From the NCBI GenBank assembly GCA_002946415.1, contig NJPS01000013.1, positions 1,426,001 through 1,490,000 on the forward strand: a stretch of DNA of 64,000 bases. The letters run 5' to 3'. A program made the translations under genes and the position numbers. Below the pieces are notes generated by a model, which was given only the letters and a program-made list of their open reading frames with translations, was not told the DNA's origin and did no database searches. This DNA is from Rutstroemia sp. NJR-2017a BVV2. Taxonomy: Eukaryota > Ascomycota > Leotiomycetes > Helotiales > Rutstroemiaceae. Below are positions 57,809 to 64,000 of the stretch, piece by piece (the stretch's first letter is position 1; each line of letters starts with the position of its first letter).

Positions 57809-58423
57809 GGGTATGAGACATTATGGTGGAATACAATTAAGATGGAAGAGGAAAAGGCTTAGGAAAAGGAAAGACTCGTCGGAGACGCGAAGAGGGTCGA
57901 GGACGACGAATGCTCGAATGTCATGAGCTTCTGCAGCACACGCAGAGCTGCGGGAAACTGTCGTTTCAGGAAGAGAAGAAGAAACAGGGCTCGCCAAGGA
58001 ATGAGCGAAGCAGGTGAAGCGGTATCAATTCGTCGTACTAGGAAGGATGACAGAGACAAGTCATCGATGGTCCAGTCAATGAGAACAGCATTTATGTCAC
58101 TCAAGCGCTGCGGAGTTTTAGCTACGACTACCCATTGCGTTTTTGCAATGCATTTAAATTATATCATCAATCGCTGATAGCTCAGATCTAAAATTAAACA
58201 CTCATCACTACACGTGTGCCCAACATAAGATCACATTCCTCCCACCTAAAACATTCCTAACTTGAAGTCGAGCCTAATAGCAGTTAACAGATAGCATCTT
58301 TCACCAACTATCATTAGAACCATAATCGAACATCAAAATGAACAAATTTTATTGAGGATCTATGTGTACAAACAAGCCCCGCATCATACACGCTTGTGGC
58401 TCCCCACCATTCTAAATCCCCAC
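57809..58423. other. Intergenic, convergent 3' ends
   Basis: Between the DUF7053-like gene and the processing peptidase gene, which point towards each other. No gene seen. Confidence 0.6.
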
Positions 58424-60124
58424 CTATGCGTTTCTGCTCATATCGTTCCTTACCCGATTGTAGTCGAGAAGACCTAGAATGATTAGCGCGTGGATACAGC
58501 AATAACAAGTAGAATCCATAAGCCATACCTTCAATTGAACCAACGGCACTGATGGCAATATCTTGATCCCACAACTTCCTCTGAGCAAAGCTCATAACGT
58601 CCTTCTCTGTGATTGCTCCAATAACACGTTCGATCTCCTCTGGTCCCATACGGCGACCGGTGGTGATGATTTGTCGTCCAATATCTTCGGCAACGGCGGT
58701 GGTACCGTCGAGAGAAAGGAGGATAGATGCCTTGAGTTGAGCCTTAGCGCGCTCAACTTCGGCCTCGGTAACGTTGTATGATAGACGAGACCATTCACGG
58801 AGGGTGAAGTGAACCAAATCGTCAATACGGGAGAGTTTGTCGGAAACGAGGTAGATGCCCCAGAGTCTAGTAACATTAGCATGTAATAACTTCAAATTAA
58901 GGCGCTTCCACCTACCCAGTGTCGCTGTAACTTGTAGAGAAACTCATGAAGCTGTTTGCCAAATCGTGCTTGTGGACGAAACCACTGAGCTTGCTACCCA
59001 TGTGAGGAGCGTTACCCATAGCCTTATCCCAGTTACCAACGATAGCCTGAGTAACCAAAGCCGTGAAATAGTCATCATCCTTCCAGCTGACACCCTCAAC
59101 GGCAATAGCAATGTTTGCGGTTGGGATGGTGTCGTCACGGACTCTGACTTCAGAACCGACGAAGTCTGGCTTTCGCCTTTGTGCATTAGCAGATGCGAGA
59201 GCAGCGCTGTTGTAGGGTTGAGTTGCAAGACCAGAGAAATGCTTTTGAGCGAGCTCAACAAGTTGCTCATGGGGAACTCCTCCAGCTCCAACAAGGACCA
59301 TACGATCAGCAGTGTAGTTTGTCTTGATGTAGTTGACCAAGTCTTCTCTCTGAATGGATTGAATGTTCTCAGCCGGGCCCAGAATCGTACGTCCTAATGG
59401 TTGTCCTTGGAAAGCAGTTGCGTGCAAGTGATCAAAAACAACTTCTTCCAATTGCTTGTCAACCTCCTCGGATTCTCTCATGATAACATCACGCTCTCTG
59501 TTGATAGCAGACTCCTCAAGTTTGGAGTTCTGGAGAATATCCGAGAGAATATTAACAGTTGCGGGCACATCTGCGTTGAAAGCTTTGGCGTAGTAAACGG
59601 TGTTTTCACGCTGCGTATCTCGTTAACAGAATTCCTACCATATCCGGTCCCGCATCAACATACAGATGTGTAGGCATTTAAGTGACCACCCATATTCTCG
59701 ATTTCCAACTCCAATTGATGTTGTGTTCGGTTGCTAGTTCCCTGGACCTCCTTGTAAGTCTATGCTCCCGGGCAATCACATCGTCTCAAAGCATACCTTG
59801 AATGCAAGATGTTCCAGGAAGTGGGCTGTTCCATTTGTCTTATCGGTTTCCGCTCGAGAACCGGCATCGATCCATACACCAACTGTCGACGTCTGTGCCC
59901 ATGGCGAATGTTCTGTAGCAATCTACTCCATATCAGCATATGCCTTGCCATCCGCTGCAGTTTATCCATACCGTCAAACCGTTGGGGAGGGTTGTCGTCT
60001 CTGTCTTCACACCATTTTTCGTCACAGGTGTCGCGAACCCTCTTCTCAGTCCTGATACAACATTGGGAGCAGCGCGGTTGCGCAGACCCTGTGCAAGGTT
60101 CAAAGCTAACCGCCGAGACGCCAT
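58424..60124 (-). CDS. MAS1: Mitochondrial processing peptidase beta subunit
   Basis: Six minus-strand exons: 59972-60124, 59797-59922, 59664-59741, 58916-59610, 58529-58866 and 58424-58473; 479 residues. With MPP-alpha it removes presequences from imported matrix proteins; in Neurospora the same protein is also a core subunit of complex III. The inverted zinc motif HFLEH is at 85-89, followed by [20 protein letters not shown] and [17 protein letters not shown]; later come [19 protein letters not shown] and [19 protein letters not shown]. The N-terminus ([20 protein letters not shown]) is an Arg-rich presequence. The acceptor before GTSNR could also be used 9 bp upstream. It diverges from the SDHD gene. 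Confidence 0.95.
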
Positions 60125-60397
60125 GGAGTTGTTATATGAAGGTGCTGGTGAGGAATATATCGGATTGAAGTGGCCCCGTTGTAGTCAAATTGCTAGAATT
60201 TCGTAAACTTGCAAGAGCTTAGCCAAGTTATCAGATTTCAGCCAATCAGAGTTGTTCCGGCTCTGATGACCCCGCACGTGATGAGTAGCCGAGCTACCTA
60301 GTAATTCCGATACATTGTCGACGGAAACATCGATGAGCACATTGATGATACCCGGCTCGATTTTCTTTTGATTCCTCAATAACTGTAGGGCTTCATA
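60125..60397. promoter_or_regulatory. Divergent promoter MAS1 / SDHD
   Basis: Only 273 bp separate the start codons of two nuclear genes for mitochondrial proteins. A CCAAT box (60242-60246, in AGCCAATCAGAG) lies near the middle. The CCAAT-binding HAP complex is a known activator of respiratory genes in fungi; its use here is inferred. Confidence 0.6.
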
Positions 60398-61090
60398 ATG
60401 GCTTCCTTAATTAAACCATCAATGCTCCGCCAGACATGCCTCGCCGCATCGAAGCGTAATTTCTCGACGAAGGCCACTTCCGCTTTCCCCGCAATCAACA
60501 AACCTGTTGGACGCAGCGCGTTCGTAAAAGATGCATTGCCAGGTTCCATGAGAGTTGCGGCTTTCCACGCAAGTGGTCGACAAGCAATCTTACCTCCTCT
60601 ACCTCGTAAGTCCTATCCGCAGAGCTATACTTTATTCCGAAATGCTAATTGTGCCGCAGAAACCATTGCCGGAACTGGTATGCATATCTCCCATTGATTG
60701 ATTTCAAGCTATCTAACATATGCTACAGCAAACGACGCAGCTCCTGTACCTCCGGCGAACCCAGCGCACGGCTCCTACCACTGGACATTCGAACGTCTGG
60801 TTGCCGTCGGTCTCATTCCTCTTACGATCGCTCCCTTCGCCTCCGGATCATTGAACCCTACGACCGATGCACTTCTTGCCGGAGCGATTCTTATTCACTC
60901 ACATATCGGATTTGAGTCTTGCATAATCGATTACTTTCCCAAGAAGAGAATACCAAAGACAAGAGCTGCAGCTTGGTGGGGCCTGAGAGCAGCAACCGTT
61001 TTGGTTGGAGTGGGATTGTATGAATTTGAGACAAATGACGTTGGACTTACAGAAGGCATCAAGAGGATTTGGAGGGCCCCAAGTGCTTAG
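60398..61090 (+). CDS. sdhD: Succinate dehydrogenase membrane anchor subunit D (CybS)
   Basis: Three exons, 60398-60605, 60660-60677 (18 nt) and 60729-61090; 195 residues. SdhD and SdhC anchor complex II in the inner mitochondrial membrane and form the heme b and ubiquinone sites. The N-terminal ~60 residues are an Arg/Ser-rich presequence. The CybS core reads HGSYHWTFERLVAVGLIPLT, then LNPTTDALLAGAILIHSHIG and FESCIIDYFPKKR, with His 132 and His 134 in the heme/quinone helix; three membrane helices fit the hydrophobic segments at about 98-116, 121-141 and 158-175. Spliced residues 69-77 (PQTIAGTAN) come partly from the 18-nt exon. Confidence 0.94.
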
Positions 61091-62391
61091 AGAGGAGAGG
61101 TTACAGGCTGCTGGGAAAATGAGGCATTCGCAGTACATATATTGAAATTATTCAAACACAAGCTTTTGTTTCCCCTCGGTTGTTGACATGTGAAAGGGAA
61201 ACCGTGTGAGCGTGGGGTCAGTTGTGCCTCTACATTGAACTTACTGTTGTATGGATTGGAGGGATTGGGTCGATGTATCTGTTGAGTAACAGACTGGATT
61301 CATGCACCTTTCTAAAACCTGAGTATTGCTCAAAAACCCACCTTCATAGTTTTCTCAACTCTTGGCATGTAAAATCCCAGCCCCGTGAGAATCGGCATGT
61401 GCTATATTCTGCACTGAGAGCACTGGTTGTGTAACTCAATTAATTTTCACTTCAACTACAGTCGGTGGAGTCATTTGGATCGCTTCATCTTCTCGACGAC
61501 TATACTACCCAAACACTTATATTTCTCCTTCTCTCACATACCCAATAAGCTGTTATATATCCAACATGCTCAAGCCCAAACCCAAGCATCACCATCCAGC
61601 TCCCCGACATCTAATATCTGTATTTCCCAAAGTCTTTTTAATACCCAGCCATTCCCCGTCCGCTATCCCCGATGCACATTCGCATCCCCATCATCCCTAA
61701 ACCACCTCACCTCCCCCCCACTCACTCTCATAAACACCCAACCACCAACACCCACTATCCATCCTCAAAACATCCTCCATGCTCAAACCACCATCCGCCC
61801 CTCCCCTTCCCATCTCCAATCATGAACTCTCCACCCCTTCCCCTCATAAAATCACATCACATACCCAGCAGGGCAAACTCGCAGCGACCTCGCGCCATGC
61901 TTAGCATACCTCTGTATAGTTATGATCGCAGGTGTGTCGTTGAAGGGGTAGATAGGGACGGGAAGTTCACTTGAGGATGTGGGTTCTTGAGCAGTTGCCT
62001 TGTGGACAAAGCATCATCTGATCTATTCCATGAACGGGAGGAATGTAGTTCAGCACAAGTCGGGGTAATTAGTTGAGTTATGCAAGTTCAAGACCAGAAT
62101 ACTTGATATAAAGTGCTTGCTAGTCAGGATAGAACATGGAGCGATGCCATATCGTCATGGACGTAGCAAACACAAAAAGAGACGAGACATAGTCACCAAC
62201 CATATCACTCGTACTCCAAGCACACACATAATCATAAACCCACAGACGCAAATCAATACTTTTTCTCATAGTTAGTCTGATAACCCTATTCTGACAATAC
62301 CTAATATTCCCATAACAGCTTTCCTCATCCAATCCCATTCCATCACTAGCATCCATCAACTAAACCCATAACCCCCATCCACCAGTCCTAT
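61091..62391. other. Intergenic, convergent region
   Basis: About 1.3 kb. From about 61580 to 61850 the plus strand is C-rich and G-poor, which makes open frames of Pro/Ser/Thr-rich nonsense. No gene seen. Confidence 0.5.
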
Positions 62392-64000
62392 CTAACCCTC
62401 ATCCTCCGTCCCCGTCGTCTCCGCCTCACTCCTCTCCACATCTAATGACTCTCTCCCCTTCTTCCTACTAAAAGCTCTCCCCCAAGCCTTTTTCGAATCC
62501 TTGAACGACCCCGCTGCACCTTTTCCTGCCTTCCCCTCACCTGAGTCCGTGCCACCAATTCTCGGGCTATTAGTAGCGCTTTCAAAACTTGCACTCATGG
62601 CAGCTTCTTCACCAAACTCGTCGAGATTCTCATCACGATCTGCACGATCCGAAGCAGCCACGCTACTCCCTCCCTTCTTTCGAGAGAAGAGACCGGAATC
62701 TTTTCCTTGGAAGCTGAATTTACTCGAACTTCCTTTGCGCCAGAGACGGTGAATAGAGGATTCCTTGTCTTTTGGGGCATCGGAATTTGTATTGCTGGGA
62801 ATCCTTTCTAAACTGTCGATAGATTCGGCCATACTGTTTTGCGTGTGAAGGGATGGTGTGTCGCGAGATTTTCTGGATTCAGAAGGAGAAGACTGAATTG
62901 CTTGTTGGACATCTTCAGCAGTACTTGGGCGTTCAGAGTTTGAATCACTAGCAATGGCTTTGCCTTTGCCTTTGCTAGATCTCAAGAATCGGGTGAGTAC
63001 AGGCTCGCTTGTTTGCGGAAGCTCAAACTTTGGGGCAGTAGGGTTGAGTCTAGCTGCAAAAGGATTGTGCGATGACAGAGGACGAGTTCCGATAACGCCG
63101 GCTGGCGGAGGGCTTGACTGAATTCTCAGAGTCTCTCTTGGCAGCTTCTCATCATCCTCACTTGCAATTCCTGAAGTCATTCCCGTCGACACAGCATGTA
63201 CACTAGGTCTTCGCGAAGGGTTAGCAGACCAAGTTTGTGGAGCATTGATAGACCAATTGGTGGCGAGTGGGCTGTTCTTGTTGATGTTACCATCGATGGC
63301 AGCACCCCAACCAAATGGAGCACTATCTGTTGAGGGACGAGGAAGATCGGATGAGGCGATGGAAACCGGCCGAGAGCTACTAGGGTCGCGAGCTGATCGT
63401 AGTACAAGAGGGTCCTCATTCCTAGAACCAAACATATTGAACCCCAACTGTCTTCGCATGCCGGAGGAACGAGCAGGTGCAGGTCCATTGCCCTCAGATG
63501 ATTCGCCAACGGTTGCGCTGCGGTTGAGAAAGCCAGGCCAACCACTGGAGAAGCTTATACGACGATGTCTATTTGCACTAGCTTCAGGTTCATCTGTAGA
63601 ACGGGGGAATGAATGACTTTGGCCGGGTTTAAGGCTACCAAGAGCAAGTCCTTCCTGTGAACTCTTATCGGACTTGATTAGAGATGTGAACATACTTCCA
63701 AAATTCCTGTGCGATGGTGTCTGATCCTTGCGTGCCGGTGATCCAATAACACCATACTTTGTTCCGGGCGAGTCCAGTGAGCGTTGCTCATTGTCAAATC
63801 CATAATCATGGGACTTCACGCCATACTTGGCAAGGTTGTGCGAAGATGCATGAGGACTAGAGAGAAGACTAGCAGAGCGACTTGAGCCTGGTGACTGCGT
63901 GTCATTGCGCTGATTGACTGGGCTGAAAGCGCGAGGTAGGTCCGGACCATATGCAGAATCGCCTTCGCCAGGACTCGGAAGGTCATCGTCATTGAAAAGT
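62392..64000 (-). CDS. C-terminal part of a large Ser-rich protein (runs off the window)
   Basis: An open minus-strand frame from the right edge of the window to the TAG at 62392; about 535 codons are visible and the start lies outside. I do not recognise the family. All that is seen is disordered: Ser/Pro/Arg-rich with many potential phosphorylation sites, short hydrophobic-aromatic blocks (SFSSGWPGFLNRS, RRQLGFNMFGSR, DSAPFGWGAAID) that could be binding motifs, a block HRLWRKGSSSKFSFQGKDSG followed by LFSRKKGG, and an acidic end ESLDVERSEAETTGTEDEG. No introns are seen. Any ordered domain, if present, would lie in the missing N-terminal part. Confidence 0.8.
   Translation of the reverse strand, partial: LFNDDDLPSPGEGDSAYGPDLPRAFSPVNQRNDTQSPGSSRSASLLSSPHASSHNLAKYGVKSHDYGFDNEQRSLDSPGTKYGVIGSPARKDQTPSHRNFGSMFTSLIKSDKSSQEGLALGSLKPGQSHSFPRSTDEPEASANRHRRISFSSGWPGFLNRSATVGESSEGNGPAPARSSGMRRQLGFNMFGSRNEDPLVLRSARDPSSSRPVSIASSDLPRPSTDSAPFGWGAAIDGNINKNSPLATNWSINAPQTWSANPSRRPSVHAVSTGMTSGIASEDDEKLPRETLRIQSSPPPAGVIGTRPLSSHNPFAARLNPTAPKFELPQTSEPVLTRFLRSSKGKGKAIASDSNSERPSTAEDVQQAIQSSPSESRKSRDTPSLHTQNSMAESIDSLERIPSNTNSDAPKDKESSIHRLWRKGSSSKFSFQGKDSGLFSRKKGGSSVAASDRADRDENLDEFGEEAAMSASFESATNSPRIGGTDSGEGKAGKGAAGSFKDSKKAWGRAFSRKKGRESLDVERSEAETTGTEDEG

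Noticed and set aside
58855..59397. 180-codon plus-strand frame inside MAS1
   Set aside because: Antisense of the long MAS1 exon, no motif.
61427..61974. Pro/Thr/Ser-rich plus-strand frames
   Set aside because: Result of a C-rich, G-poor non-coding stretch.
1..64000. CRISPR array, bacterial operon or complete transposon
   Set aside because: No regularly spaced repeats with unique spacers, no transposase or reverse transcriptase frame, and no long terminal or terminal inverted repeats were seen.

Overview
The window is nuclear DNA from a filamentous ascomycete (Pezizomycotina). Genes carry short 50-70 bp introns with GTAAGT/GTATGT-type donors, CTAAC-like branch points and TAG/CAG acceptors. 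The gene set includes fungal-specific families (a RAX1-type RGS membrane protein, a DUF7053-like protein, a SesB-like hydrolase, NACHT-TPR and kelch membrane proteins). A Leotiomycete, perhaps Sclerotiniaceae, is my best guess: the reconstructed succinate dehydrogenase subunit D places its conserved His exactly at 132, the number used in Botrytis/Sclerotinia fungicide-resistance work. This is inference.

Layout. 0-8 kb is dense and housekeeping: Chk1 kinase and the UBC11/UBE2C ubiquitin-conjugating enzyme diverge from one promoter; then ribosomal protein eL31, a RAX1-like RGS protein and COP9 signalosome subunit 7. 9.4-13 kb holds a large disordered protein with a C-terminal membrane hairpin, followed by an intron-containing tRNA-Ala(AGC). 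13.8-31.9 kb is gene-poor: two long stretches of over 5 kb with microsatellites and G-rich tracts surround one Ser/Pro/Gln-rich protein (19.1-21.1 kb), then an NADP-dependent oxidoreductase (26.5-27.7 kb) whose last intron precedes a lone stop codon and a possible broken secreted-glycoprotein gene.

31.9-53.5 kb mixes accessory and housekeeping genes: a SesB-like hydrolase fused to ankyrin repeats, a kelch membrane protein, RNA polymerase III subunit RPC34, a dual-targeted cyclophilin, epsin ENT3, a NACHT-TPR receptor-like protein, a nine-exon class I terpene synthase, an alpha/beta hydrolase, a GMC-oxidoreductase remnant, and a second copy of the 3' end of the NACHT-TPR gene. The 45-53.5 kb part looks like a rearranged mosaic. 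54.7-64 kb returns to conserved genes: a MARVEL-like protein, a DUF7053-like protein, mitochondrial processing peptidase beta divergent from succinate dehydrogenase subunit D, and the C-terminal part of a large Ser-rich protein running off the right edge.

Exon structures were built by hand from splice signals and reading phase; every multi-exon model given as a confident gene closes in phase. The most notable observations are a possible cryptic peroxisomal signal made by intron retention (27.6 kb), the duplicated receptor-gene 3' end (48.4 and 53.3 kb), the SesB-ankyrin protein without an NTPase module, a symmetrical cell-cycle-type promoter (2.0 kb), and a recurring switch from C-rich to G-rich coding strand inside several genes.
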